64,000 nt of DNA from Membranipora membranacea. Taxonomy: Eukaryota; Bryozoa; Gymnolaemata; Cheilostomatida; Membraniporidae. Every line of letters begins with the position of its first letter. Within the stretch, counting starts at the first letter, position 1. The notes under the pieces were generated by a model, which was given only the letters and a program-made list of their open reading frames with translations, did not search any database and was not told the origin of the DNA. The stretch is taken from contig OU612073.1 of NCBI GenBank assembly GCA_914767715.1, positions 7,132,001 through 7,196,000 on the forward strand. Direction: 5' to 3'. The position numbers and the translations under genes are program-made. This document shows positions 35,362 through 45,887 of this stretch, piece after piece.

Positions 35362-38300
35362 ATGGCTGCTTCAGGAAAGCCCCACAGATCTGATGATGAG
35401 TTTCTTGAATGCGGTCTCTGTTTTGAGAACAACAATCTGAAGAGAATGCCTTGCAGTCCTGGTCACATTTTCTGTGAGAGCTGCCTTCTTAAAGCATTTG
35501 AAGTGACAAAGGTTGTCAAGTGTGCAGTATGCAGGTAGGAATGATAAACAAGTAATACAGCTACTATTAAAACTGTTAACATGGAATGATTCATCTCGGA
35601 TCTTCAATACTAGGGGAATCCTTTCAGTACCAGTTGAAAAGTGTGAACATTTCACTTCATGAAGTCAACAAAGAACAACAGAATAACAGATAGAGTCTGT
35701 GCCCCCTTTGCTGTGGCTTCTTCTGTCCTGTGGGCTGTTCTCAGATGTTGACTTATTTTTGTCTTAGCTTGGTCTTTGATGAGGCAGTTGAAGCTCTACC
35801 ATATGCAGATGCTCCTCTCGATAAATTTCTGTGCTGTGACGTCTGCTTGAGAAAAGATGAGAAATTAACACTGGCTCAAATCTACTGTGTGATTTGCCAG
35901 AAAAAGTTCTGCAAGCCCCATATGGATGTGAGTCAAACCAGAAACACCTTTAATCTCAGATGATCTGAAATGTGGTTTATAAAAACTGAGATGGTTATTT
36001 GCAGCATACCAGAATCCTGATGCCTAATTGAGAAGCTGTAAGCCGTTCTGTCACCCACAAGCAAATCTGTTACTTATTTTCGAGCATGATCTGTGAATAT
36101 GCAAGCTTTTACTTACTTCCATATGATGCTTGCAAAGTATTGTTATTAATGTACCTGCTATAATATATCTAGAGCCACAACGATGCCTTAGATGATCACC
36201 GACGAATAACCATGGACGAATATAAGAAAGAGTATAGGAAGGTTGAGATAAGAAATTGTGAGCTACACAAGGACCAGGTCTACTCTGTGGCCTGTGAGGA
36301 ATGTCATGATGTGTTCTGCGCTAAGTGTATGATCAAACCCACACTTTGCAAAGATGGTAAGAGGAATTCATGTCATCTCTTTGTATCTTACTTACATTAT
36401 TAGCTTAAGCGGATGTAGATCATGTACCAGATATGCTTTAGCATTGGACAATGGTATAATGTTTGATGCTTTTAGAATCAAGTCATGCAATTTTTTGCGT
36501 AGCACTCTGACACTCATGTGGTTTCATCCGAACCTTTTCACAGTAGTCGCTAGTGAGCACCATGGGAAGCGATTCTTCATCTCTTTGTAACAGGTTTTAC
36601 TTACAATACTTGTGTCAATACCTTCATAGCTTAGTGTTTCAGCGAAATCTTATCCTCATTATATCACTCATGAGTGCCATGAGGAGAAAATTCTAACTGC
36701 TTGGTATTTCTTGATGTTGATTGGTGTGCTTATTTTTACAGGTAAACCTCACACGCTTGTGGATATACCAATCTATGTTGCCGAGTTTTTGCAGAAGATA
36801 AATGATAAGAAGCTGTGGGTGTTTGATAAAGAGGAACACCTGCTTGGTATTGTCAAGCAGCTTACTAGGATCTTATCAGACTGGGATGGTGACACAGAGG
36901 CTTCGGTTATCAAACTTCATGAGGCCAGGGATAGACATGTGAGCAAATAAAATACCAATAAATAATGGTGCCGATTGCGAGGGCTGTGCGCGGCGCAAAT
37001 GAAATCAACAGAATTGAAACAACAAATAAAAAAAAGTCTGGTGTTTTCATGTTCTACTGAGAAAGTCTGGACAATATCTGTTTAGTTTTGTTGTCCCGTT
37101 CCTGTATGTTAATAAACCCATTATTCGATCCCCACCGGAACACTGATTGTCTAATGTTACCTGACTTGGCTGTCGCTGGCCATTCACCCTAGCCAACCTG
37201 GAACAATTAACGGATGCAGACTGGCACATGCTCATAATCTTCAGAAAATGAAGGGGGCATTACTCGGTACAAAACGAGTACAACAAGCCAAAAACCTAAA
37301 ATACATATAAACAGAGGAAGTTGTCTGCCAGTTGATTAAAAGGGGATGACTCTCATTCATTGTATTTAGAGTTGAATGGCTAAACCTTATTCTTCTTGTG
37401 ACAATCGTCTGAGTAAATTTTACAGCTGGAGAGAGTGAAGAAGAAGTATGTTGATCTAGAGCAGTCGTTCAGAGAGCTAAGAGGTCAATCCCATGATGAA
37501 CTCACTCAGTATTTGGACGGTGAAGTTGGGACACAACTAGACAAACTTACGAGAGGGACCAAGAAGCTGGATGCCAGGATCTTTACTCATCATCAGGTTC
37601 ATAGCCCTATATTACAAACAAAATAAAATAGTTGTCAAGGCATGCTGATATCGTCACTCAGATCACATTGTCGTATATGCTCAATGCTGTAGTCTAGGAA
37701 GACATGGTAACTCCAAAATCTTACCTCTTGTTTTCCCAAGATGCAAGCATGCGATCCAATCTAGAGGATTTCAGTTAGGATTGGCGAGACTTTTGAGGTG
37801 CAAACATTCCTATTTTGTTTTACCAAGCAGTGAGTGATTTGAAAAGGAGACGTCTGAGAGTACCACTTATTGATTTTGACAGATATAACTCAAATGACTC
37901 CCTGTAACCAGTTTGCATAGGTGCAAACAAAGCTGAAACTCACTGTGTTTTTAGGTGGATATTATTCGAGAAATGAGAGATACAGAAACCTTTACAGACC
38001 AACTCACATCTGCTGATGTACCAAAGTATAAAGGATCCATCAACCATGTCATACTGGTTGACAGAGGTGAAGGTATGATGAATTTACATACTTACAGACT
38101 GGCCACAGACTCAAAAACCACATTATCTTCATTTGTTCATTTTGATATCCAATGTGATATCTAACCGTTCTCAGCAAAATCGTCGATTTTGTCAAGCTGA
38201 TTTCCAGATTGATCTGAAGTGCAGCAATTATCAAATTTTCAACTTAATCTGTTAGTTGTCGAATATTTTGAATATGATTTTGTAACTGTTGCAACAATAA

Positions 38301-39663
38301 TTATGAAACTCTTGATTGAAGTGCAGATGTCTAAGAAGTAGCTGTGATTACTACTAAGTAACCATATTCCTCGCTAGGAAATCTGTAATGGCATAGAGCC
38401 ATAGACTGATAAGAACATTATTAAATCAAAGATGGCGGTCATGTTAAATGATCTCTCGTATTGTTGTAGATATCGATACTGAGACGCTAATTGAGATACA
38501 GACAGATGACTTTACTCTGCCAGAGATAGAGGGAAGCGAGAATCTCATGCAACACGTAAAAACAGAAACCGCACCAACATCAATGCAACTAACTAAGCGA
38601 ATAGAGTTAGAGTGTTGTTACCATGAGTCTGTGTATCACTTTCGGGGTTACACATACATTGGGCGAGGAAATGCAGTAGACAGAATTTCAGAGGACTATC
38701 AGGTTGAATCTTCATTCATTGAACTAGATTATGGATTTTACATTTATGTTCCTGTTACTGTTACTGTCCATAATGATTTATTTTATGTGCTTAGTGGAAA
38801 TGCCTATCGGGGATATAAGGTAACCATACATGACTTAGCAGGAAGACGACTCAGAAGTTGGGAAGCTAAGGGTATTGAAGCCTTTTATAGTAAATTGTTG
38901 TTTATTGGTCAAAATATTGTCATAGCAGACCCTAGGCGAGGTCAATTGATCCTGTACAACCCAAGTGGCGTTGAACTCAATCGCATTTCGATTGATATTG
39001 ACGACCCCGATTCTAAGAGAATTGAGCATTTCGGCTTGGCATTGGTAGATGAAAGCTCCCTTATAGTGACAGCCACAGATTACGCTAAGGTCTTGAGGAT
39101 AGACATAGATAGTGGAATGGTGATGTGGACATCATCTCATCTCAAGAATCCACAGGGAGTGGCCTGCTACAAGAATAAGTATGTGCTTGTGACAAACTAC
39201 AGCGAGGGAACAAATATACAGATACTGGACATTAATACAGGTATGTTGATTAGTCGAAAATGTTTTCTTTGGACTCCGATATGGGTATGCTTGTTTTGTT
39301 CCTGCAAGTTCTACGGTTGTATGCCACATTCCCCTTTACATTTTAATGTTCATTGTCGTACTTGTAAAAAGTTGAGAATGGAAATTTGACCCCAGCCAGT
39401 GTTCCTTTGAGAATAGTGTTGCACATCCTCACTCGTCAGTAGTATCATGGCACAACTTCCTTTGCTCAAACATCTACAGTGTTCAGACTACCAAATGTTT
39501 CAAGATGTTGTCGTTATCAATTGTAGGAGAATTTGTAGGTGAATTGTTGGGGGAAGCAACCGATGCTACTGAAAAAGCATCGCACTTAGACATGCACATT
39601 CAAGAAGACACTGTCATCATTATCAATGGGAAAAGAGAAGTAGAATTCTATCACCTAACATAA
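35362..39663 (+). CDS. RING / double B-box / coiled-coil / beta-propeller protein (TRIM-NHL-like)
   Basis: A likely E3 ubiquitin ligase. Exons 35362-35534, 35768-35927, 36173-36356, 36742-36938, 37426-37596, 37955-38072, 38470-39240 and 39527-39663 join in phase to 636 residues. A RING finger occupies residues 17-57 (C17-x2-C20, C31, H35, C38-x2-C41, C54-x2-C57). Two B-box-like Cys/His modules follow (FLCCDVC...CVICQKKFCKPH; NCELHKDQ...CEECHDVFCAKC). Exons 4-6 form a helical coiled-coil region (LERVKKKYVDLEQSFRELRG). The 771-base exon 7 encodes a beta-rich region with repeated strand-turn units (GQLILYNPSGVELN, GLALVDESSLIVTA, NPQGVACYKNKYVLVTNY) typical of NHL-type propellers. The ATG at 35362 lies 21 bases inside an exon preceded by a good acceptor, so there should be an untranslated 5' exon. 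AATAAA at 39760 follows the stop by about 100 bases. The exact TRIM subfamily cannot be named. Confidence 0.87.
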
Positions 39664-40632
39664 TACACATGACCTTTGGGCTAGAATTGAGGCATAAACC
39701 GACAAACGTTTATGGACAATCTCATCTGTAGTTGTAGCTGCTACCTTTGCTGTTCACCAAATAAACAGTTCGACCCTTTGCATTTCTTCTGTTGAAGACT
39801 GATGTTAAATCGGTTTCACTACCCATGTGGATGCAAACACGAATGACTTAAATCACTTTGTCACTAGGTTGGATGCAGATATTCTTTAAAAATAATCATT
39901 GTTTTTTAAGAATGTATGATCGTGATCATAAACCAATTGACCCTTTGAATAGCTTCATATTACTAGTACATTTTTGGGTTTCTCACTGTGTTTTATAACA
40001 TTTGCATTTGGCTCACTAGTGTTGAATCAAGTTTTTTTTCTGGTTAATCAAGTTTTTCTAAGCTAATTTACGGCAGTAATATACGTCATGACAATCACTG
40101 AACATAAATTGGTGCTTGTGACATTCTGATGAAGGTCGGTCACATGTCAATTGTGATCGAGAACATGCTGAATATATAGAACAGCTTCAGGACGGAGATT
40201 TCAACGGGCAAGGCCACAAAATGGATGCCATTTCAAGTCTGTAACTATAGGCTCCTGTAGTTTCTATGGTGGGCTGTTCTATGGTTTACAAAATATTAGT
40301 GAAAACCGTCAAAACATGATAATAGTGAGCCTGGGATTCAGGTCAACAATGAGGCCGTGTATGTATTATTGGTTGTGTTGGATATGCTTCTATGGTGTTA
40401 TTTACTCATGCGTAACTTTTTGTTTGGTTTTGTTTTGTATGGCTGATGGGTTTTGGTTGGTTGTTGCTAGGAGTTGTCTGCTCACCAAACTTGAGTAAAT
40501 AACTCCAAATTGTTAAACTGAATCCCTGTCTAGATAATAGTGAGATCCCATGTTTACCTGTGCCATTTGCAAAAATAAATAAACAATGGTAGTGGTGAAT
40601 GTGGATTTATGGAGAAATATTTGCTAGCAAGG
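39664..40632. other. 3' flank and spacer after the RING gene
   Basis: A polyadenylation signal AATAAA lies at 39760-39765. Most of the remainder is unassigned, apart from a repeat at 40308-40500 that recurs at 53010-53250. Confidence 0.5.
40308..40500 (+). repeat. Dispersed repeat family T, copy 1
   Basis: Shares GGTTTTGTTTTG, then TGGCTGATGGGTTTTGGTT, GGAGTT(G/A)TCTGCT and TGTATTATTGGT with 53010-53250, in the same order. Copies are diverged and non-coding. Confidence 0.55.
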
Positions 40633-40693
40633 ATGTCTGAGGCGGAGTTAATGCTGCTTTCGGAAACAAAGCAAGCGCACTTTGCTCCTACAG
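40633..40693 (+). other. Candidate first coding exon, unassigned
   Basis: ATG at 40633 starts MSEAELMLLSETKQAHFAPT, ending at a GTAGAG donor in phase 1. It is coding-like, but the next exon could not be found: a palindrome, a long-TIR element and a minisatellite fill the next 1.7 kb. Confidence 0.25.
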
Positions 40694-40703
40694 GTAGAGT
40701 CAT

Positions 40704-40759
40704 GTGTTTAAACCATAGATTTAAAAACAGTACTGTTTTTAAATCTATGGTTTAAACAC
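40704..40759. repeat. Perfect 56-base palindrome
   Basis: GTGTTTAAACCATAGATTTA and the following bases form a perfect 28-base arm meeting its exact complement with no loop (centre ...CAGT|ACTG...). It begins 11 bases after the candidate donor at 40693. Confidence 0.9.
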
Positions 40760-41349
40760 TTTTTAAGCAGTACTGTTCCCAAAAGACTGACTTGGTAAGC
40801 AACCTTTTCTCTTTATTTTGGTATGTACCGTATATTGCTCCCCTCAATATATCCATGTGTTCCCTCCATTCCCAAGAGACAAAATCACGATTATAATTAC
40901 TACTAGTTTACCTGGCTTTCTAAGTATCGACCCGAGGGTGCTGGATTTTTTTCTTTACACTATCTATAGGTCTTTTGACCGCCCTATTAAACGGGCCCCC
41001 TCAAGCTCAGGTGTGGCCCGTGTGGGGTAGATACTCTATACCCTTGACCGCTGTTTCCGGCTACTGATACTATTGGGTTCTAACTGAAGTGCAACATGTT
41101 GGGCAGAACGCCCTTGATGTCCTAACTAACTCAAGTTAAATAAACTTCACTGAGCTAGTTTAGATTAAAATGAATAATTATTGTTTAAAAGAGTAAACTA
41201 TTAGTATAATATAATACAATATAATAGTTCAAGATGTTGTGTCATACAAACCTTTCAGAGAGCTTTGCCCGCGGAAATAGTCAGTGCAACCGCTGAGTGT
41301 TGATTGTATCAAGAGTCAAGACCCTCTCCTCGCTGATGGCTCGATTTAC
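40760..41349. other. Spacer between the palindrome and the long-TIR element
   Basis: One open frame (40818-41030, +) covers part of it but has no recognisable domain. Nothing else can be supported. Confidence 0.35.
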
Positions 41350-41777
41350 ATTTAAAGTAGAAATACGAGATAAATTTTTTTTGTATCATTGTAATGCTCA
41401 TAATACTGTGAGTAGCAATATAGGGACCTAGTGTGCACCTTACCTGCCAGTTCTGACTTCCAAAATCCAAAAAACTTTGGGGTCTTCCCAGGGTTTATCT
41501 CCACTGCTGAAAGCGGAGGCAAAAGAGTCTGCAGTGAGGGCAGTTAGCATAGGAATGACATCCAATCTCAGTGATCTAGTATTATAAGGCATTTATAGAT
41601 GCTAGCTCTCTTTTTTTGGTGCGCAGGCCTTATTCCCTTAATTTCTCAGCTCTTTTGCTTCCGCTTTCAGCAGGGGAGATAAACCCTGGGAAGACCCCAT
41701 CAGGACCCCAAAATCTTTTGAAAGTCAGAACTTAAATCAATGATACAAAAAATTTATCTCGCAGTTCTACTTTAAGT
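41350..41777. mobile_element. Long-terminal-inverted-repeat element, about 430 bp
   Basis: The outer ends TTTAAAGTAGAA / TTCTACTTTAA and then CGAGATAAATTTTTT with TTGTATCATTG are inverted. So are long inner blocks (GGGTCTTCCCAGGGTTTATC versus GATAAACCCTGGGAAGACCC, and CTGAAAGCGGA versus TCCGCTTTCAG). Such full-length foldback without an ORF indicates a non-autonomous DNA transposon of foldback or MITE type. Confidence 0.8.
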
Positions 41778-41940
41778 CTCAATGCACCCATTACCACAAC
41801 CATGTCATCCGATCGCCATCATATTAGATACCAAAATATTTTTTTATTTTTTTTTATTTTTTGGCATAAAATTATCACTTTTTCAAATTAATAAAATAAT
41901 CACTTTTCAAACCTTCACTGAGATTATTCCAAATTACATC

Positions 41941-42400
41941 TGTCTCAGTATCAGTATAATATCAGTTTCTGAGTATCAGTATAATATCAGTGTCTCAGTA
42001 TCAGTATAATATCAAATATCAGTGTCTCAGTATCAGTATAAAATCAGTGTCTGAGTAACAGTATAATATCAGTGTCTGAGTATCAGTATAATATCAGTGT
42101 CTGAGTATCAGAATAATATCAGTGTCTGAGTATCAGTATAATATCAGTGTCTCAGTATCAGTATAATATCAGTGTCTGAGTATCAGTATAATATCAGTGT
42201 CTGAGTATCAGAATAATATCAGTGTCTGAGTATCAGTATAATATCAGTGTCTCAGTATCAGTATAATATCAGTGTCTGAGTATCAGTATAATATCAGTAT
42301 CTGAGTATCAGTATGATATCAGTATTTGAGTATCCGTATAATATCATTATCTGAGTATCAGTATAATATCAGTGTCTCAGTATCAGTGTAACTGATATCG
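41941..42400 (+). repeat. 25-bp minisatellite, about 18 copies
   Basis: The unit GTCT(G/C)AGTATCAGTATAATA plus TCAGT repeats with few changes, mostly a G/C switch at one position and A/T changes. Units alternate in short higher-order patterns. Confidence 0.95.
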
Positions 42401-42522
42401 TTTAACCCGTTAGGCTATGGATTATTCTTTGATCATTTTGGTTTTCTCATATACCCCAGCAGCTGATTGGGTGACCTTTCAGGTCATCGTGAAGTTGAAT
42501 CATTCAAATATTTATCATGTGC

Positions 42523-42863
42523 GCATATTAAATCATTCCCACAATGCATTTGTAATTCTCAGGAATATCTGGATATCACATTAGTTGACATTGACCTGTT
42601 CTGTATAAACCTGCTTCTTCAGTCACTCCCATGACATTTTATGTTTGTTGGACCAGAGTTGTTGATTTCAATGCCAAGCTATGTATACAGGAAACAGAAC
42701 AGGCCAACTAATACATCTTGACTGGCTGGCTAAAACAAAATTCGGATGAGTGTTCATAAAAATTTTGGCGGGATACTCAGTATATCATGTTATATTACTG
42801 GGTTACTCTACATGAGCCCGTCTGAATGTAAATGGGATTAGAGACCTGAAACAGTATAAGTTA
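42523..42863 (+). repeat. Left arm of a widely spaced inverted repeat (family R)
   Basis: The 340 bases from CATATTAAATCATTCCCACA to CAGTATAAGTTA match the reverse complement of 46788-47160 almost throughout. Homology resumes beyond the inserted element at 43388-43431 and about 43438-43464. Confidence 0.88.
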
Positions 42864-43387
42864 CTGTGACTGCGGGTCAGTGCGGGGATTTATTGGCGCC
42901 CCAATCCTGGATCAGGTCTGGGGGCTAGCTAGTAATTGCTATTTGTGACGCGAGCCATTGTCTTGTTGTGATAGCTGAGTGTAGTGCAGGGCCCAGCGTT
43001 GTTAATTATAATTGCCTTTCAGTGAGGGTTTGCCGACAGATGAGTGAACATCTTTATCATTATATTATTATCAGCAATAGAGTAAATGAAGGATATAATA
43101 TCCATAAGGAGCACTGAGGTAAATATAAAGTCTTTTTGGTTTGTATGTTTTGATGTAATTTGCCTTATGTTTTTGATGCAATTTGCATTTACATTTCATG
43201 TTTATTTTTCTTCCAATTGATGGCACCGATTGTCTCTAAGACCAAAACTTTATAAGCACAATCTTTATTACAGTTTTACGATGCCAATACACCAATAAAG
43301 ACCTAAACGTTCATCCGTCATTCTCCACTCCGTATAACTTCAAAACCCCGCACTCATCCCATACTGCAGTTGCAACTGCAGTAACAG
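42864..43387. mobile_element. TA-flanked MITE inserted in the left family-R copy
   Basis: The sequence is absent from the equivalent point in the right copy (46786-46788), so this is an insertion of about 524 bases. It is flanked by TA on both sides. The termini CTGTGACTGC and GCAGTAACAG are inverted, and subterminal (C/G)AGTGCGGGG blocks match as well. TA target duplication is typical of Tc1/mariner-like elements. No transposase frame is present. Confidence 0.78.
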
Positions 43388-43907
43388 TAATGCTTCGAAT
43401 GCCAATGCCAAGTTTATAACTTTTATGACAAATTATTATCAGATTAAGACAGCTATCACACATGCATTTGCATATAAAATTAGTCATCAGGGTTATTTGG
43501 TCTTGAAGGTTTGGGGGCTATAAGTTAACAACATTGAGTTGCCTACTCATGCACCGCCCAACAAGTCCAGGCGATTTGTGATGAGCCTGTTATTTGGGAA
43601 ATACTGTAATATTAATGACTATTGTGGTTAGATAACAACTTTTGCAAATAAATGACAAAGTCACTCACAAGTCTGTCTGATGACTAGTTTAAGTGCTCAA
43701 ACGGTGCAAGATGCTGGTAGAGGCATTTCATCATCAACCACTTTTGGGAAAGTAGTTGATAATAGTCCTGATTCCTAACCTTTGGATGATCATTGTTTTC
43801 TGCTCTTTGGAAGCAATTCATAATAATAGAGTTTTGTGTCAAATTGACAATAATGATAAATGATTTGTTTAACCTTTGGATTTAGCACTGGATACTCGGT
43901 CACTCAC

Positions 43908-44076
43908 CCTCCCCAGGACAGTCCATAAGACCTGCAATCTCTGCCCAGTTGTTATCTTTCACTGGCTGGTTCTTATAGTCTCTATGTTTGAAGTCATAAA
44001 GACAGCTTCTCTCTCTCACAAGATTGATGAACTTCTCAATTACATCATCTGGAAACTTTATAGCAGGTCTAGCCAT
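43908..44076 (-). CDS. MADF-domain protein, first exon only
   Basis: From the ATG at 44076 the minus strand encodes 56 codons to a GTGAGT donor (phase 1). Residues 11-50 read DVIEKFINLVRERSCLYDFK, then HRDYKNQPVKDNNWAEIAGL. This is the first half of a MADF (Myb/SANT-like, Adf-1 type) DNA-binding domain: FIxxVxxRxxLYDxxHxDYKN...W.EIA. Adf-1-like regulators and proteins co-encoded by some DNA transposons carry it. The exon completing the domain (W..LR...) was not found downstream, where the 524-bp MITE, the minisatellite and the long-TIR element lie. The gene is therefore either long-introned or broken. It diverges from the candidate + exon at 44230 with a shared CCAAT-containing promoter region. 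Confidence 0.7.
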
Positions 44077-44217
44077 GTTGATGTATGTGTAGTTAGAAGT
44101 TGTAGAGAATATCAGAGATCCAATCTGTTTTGCGACTTTCAGTTTAAGAATAAATTTAAAAGATGGAGGACAAATAAAAAAGTTTAGTGGAGTCGATGTG
44201 AGAAACTATTGTGTTGA

Positions 44218-44225
44218 CCAATCAG
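44218..44225 (+). promoter_or_regulatory. CCAAT box between divergent candidate starts
   Basis: CCAATCAG lies between the MADF ATG (44076, -) and the candidate ATG at 44230 (+). It starts a CpG-rich patch that stands out in AT-rich surroundings. It lies only 5 bases before the + ATG, so it more likely serves the minus gene, or the true + ATG is the next one (44254). Confidence 0.4.
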
Positions 44226-44229
44226 AAGA

Positions 44230-44382
44230 ATGCGGCCCGCGAAAATATCTAACATGCCTGATCCAAGACAAAGCGGCGCGAATGGTCCAGCGCGTGCCGC
44301 CCACGGCGCCGCATCGCAGAGCACATTCGCCCAGAAAAGTGCCAGTCTGCTTGAGCCTTTAGACAACTTGATGTCAACAAAC
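44230..44382 (+). other. Candidate CpG-rich first exon, unassigned
   Basis: Fifty-one codons from the ATG at 44230 (or 44254) encode an Ala/Gly/Pro-rich start followed by FAQKSASLLEPLDNLMSTN, then a GTTAGT donor in phase 0. The high CpG content and the composition suggest a real 5' exon. No downstream exon was found before sepiapterin reductase begins at 44651. Confidence 0.35.
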
Positions 44383-44505
44383 GTTAGTAATCGTTGCAAA
44401 TTCAGAAGTAAAAATCCTAAACTGTGACCTTGTGGTGGGGCTGGTTTGGTAAAGGTAAATAATTAGCAGTAACAACAAACCTTGATCAATGATACTACAC
44501 CACAT

Positions 44506-44556
44506 TAGCCTTAGTCTGGCCAAACAACCAAAAACTGTTGCCACGTGACAAGGCTA
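44506..44556. repeat. Short hairpin repeat related to 1643-1690
   Basis: TAGCCTTAGTCTGGCCAAAC pairs imperfectly with GTTGCCACGTGACAAGGCTA. Confidence 0.5.
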
Positions 44557-44650
44557 ACACTGCATACCTCAATTTCAATATGATCACACACTTTTGACAG
44601 TACAGCTTCACTGGCCGCTCGAACCAGCTCAGCTGCGGTACATCATTATC

Positions 44651-45884
44651 ATGTCGTGCTTTGAAAAAGTTGTTTGTGTTTGTATCATCGGGTGCTCAAG
44701 AGGATTAGGAAAGAGTGTCGCTGTGGAGTTTGCTGCAGAGCTCCAGCCACACTCAACCTTGATTATGATTAGTCGTTCCGCTGAGAAGATGGGACAAACC
44801 AGAGCTGCAGTCCTAGAGGCAAATCCAGAGATATTGGTAAATATGTACTGCAAATTTGACTGTTCCAAACCGGACATGGAAGAGTTTGCAGAATTCCTCA
44901 ATTCTTGTCAAGGCAATGTAAGCAAAGCCGATTCTTTGCTTGTTGTTCACAATGCAGCTACGTTTGATCCTAGTAGTAAGTCACTGACGTGGCAGCTCGG
45001 AGATGCTTCTGAAGATGTGATGACTAATTTTGTATCTGCAATTGCTGTTAATAACGCTATCATCAAGGAATTCTCTAACATCCGAAACAAAGCGGTGGTT
45101 AATGTAACTTCAGACTTCAAAGTTTATACATACAGCGGCTCTGCTCTTTACTGTGCAAGTGAGTTTGTAGTTCATTTCATTTTCTGTCTGTGTGTTCCTG
45201 CCATTCACCATAATCTTGACTACTTAATTAGTTAAGTGCTCAAACTTTGCTCAGGTTGATAGTAGTAGCATTTCGTTATCACCAACATTTCGAGCAACGT
45301 GATTGGAAGGTTGGTGATGATAAAAGTCTTCTACAACCATCAACCCAAGCACTTAATGTACTCATCAATATTTACAAAAAATCGGATTTACGATCTAGAG
45401 TTTCAGTTATTGAAGTGAAATCTTTAGAATACATTGACTGGAATTTTACCCAAGGCACAGCTGTACATCCAAAGGCGCCGTGCTATCTTCCACACTTGAT
45501 CTTATCTTGTAGCCCTGCATGCTTATTTTCATTCATATTTAGAAACCTCCAAAATTATTTGGTCTTATTTATGAGCTTATATAAATGGTTCAGTAACTTT
45601 TATTTCAGATAAATCTGCAAGGGACATGTTCTTCTCTTGCATGGCAAATGAGTATCCAGATATGAGAATATTGTCATATGCCCCGGGCCTACTAGATACA
45701 GATATGGCCAACAATAGCCGCACAAAAGTCCATGATCAACGGCACAGACAGATGATTGAGGGTAAGCCGAATTCATATTTTTAGTCTTCATTCAAGTTCA
45801 TCGCTGAAATAGATTAAGGTCTCTCTAACAGGGCTGCGAAGGTATGGGAAGGAAGCGAAATTGTGTCACATACACTGTATGTGA
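44651..45884 (+). CDS. SPR: Sepiapterin reductase-like short-chain dehydrogenase, C-terminus uncertain
   Basis: Sepiapterin reductase performs the last NADPH-dependent step of tetrahydrobiopterin synthesis. Exons 44651-45158, 45609-45761 and probably 45832-45884 join in phase to 237 residues (human 261). The Rossmann motif is IIGCSRGLGKS. NNAG is replaced by HNAA. The catalytic region VVNVTSDFKVYTYSGSALYC continues across the intron as YCANKSARDMFF, so the YxxxK pair is intact. YAPGLLDTDM matches the sepiapterin reductase signature YAPGPLDTDM rather than generic SDRs. The last exon reads GLRRYGKEAKL and hits TGA inside a palindrome (45863-45887), so the family's C-terminal substrate-binding tail (SGxHVDFYD) is missing. 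Either the palindrome truncated the gene or a further exon was missed. The ATG at 44651 is the expected family start. Confidence 0.78.
45255..45530 (+). other. Open coding-like segment inside the sepiapterin reductase intron
   Basis: After an acceptor-like TTTGCTCAG, a frame open to 45612 reads YHQHFEQRDWKVGDDKSLLQ, then PSTQALNVLINIYKKSD, with protein-like composition. It is out of phase with exon 1 of the host gene. I see a weak likeness to the helical region before HECT domains but would not name it. It could be a retained gene fragment. Confidence 0.25.
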
Positions 45885-45887
45885 CAC
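45863..45887. repeat. Hairpin carrying the apparent stop of sepiapterin reductase
   Basis: GTGTCACATA-CACTG-TATGTGACAC, with arms of 10 bases. The in-frame TGA (45882-45884) lies in the second arm. Confidence 0.7.

Noticed and set aside
41782-42009. Plus-strand frame ending in ISVSEYQYN repeats
   Set aside because: It runs into the 25-bp minisatellite, and the preceding part is low-complexity T/A.
41941-42400. CRISPR-like array
   Set aside because: The units are directly tandem with no unique spacers, and the genome is eukaryotic, so it is a minisatellite.
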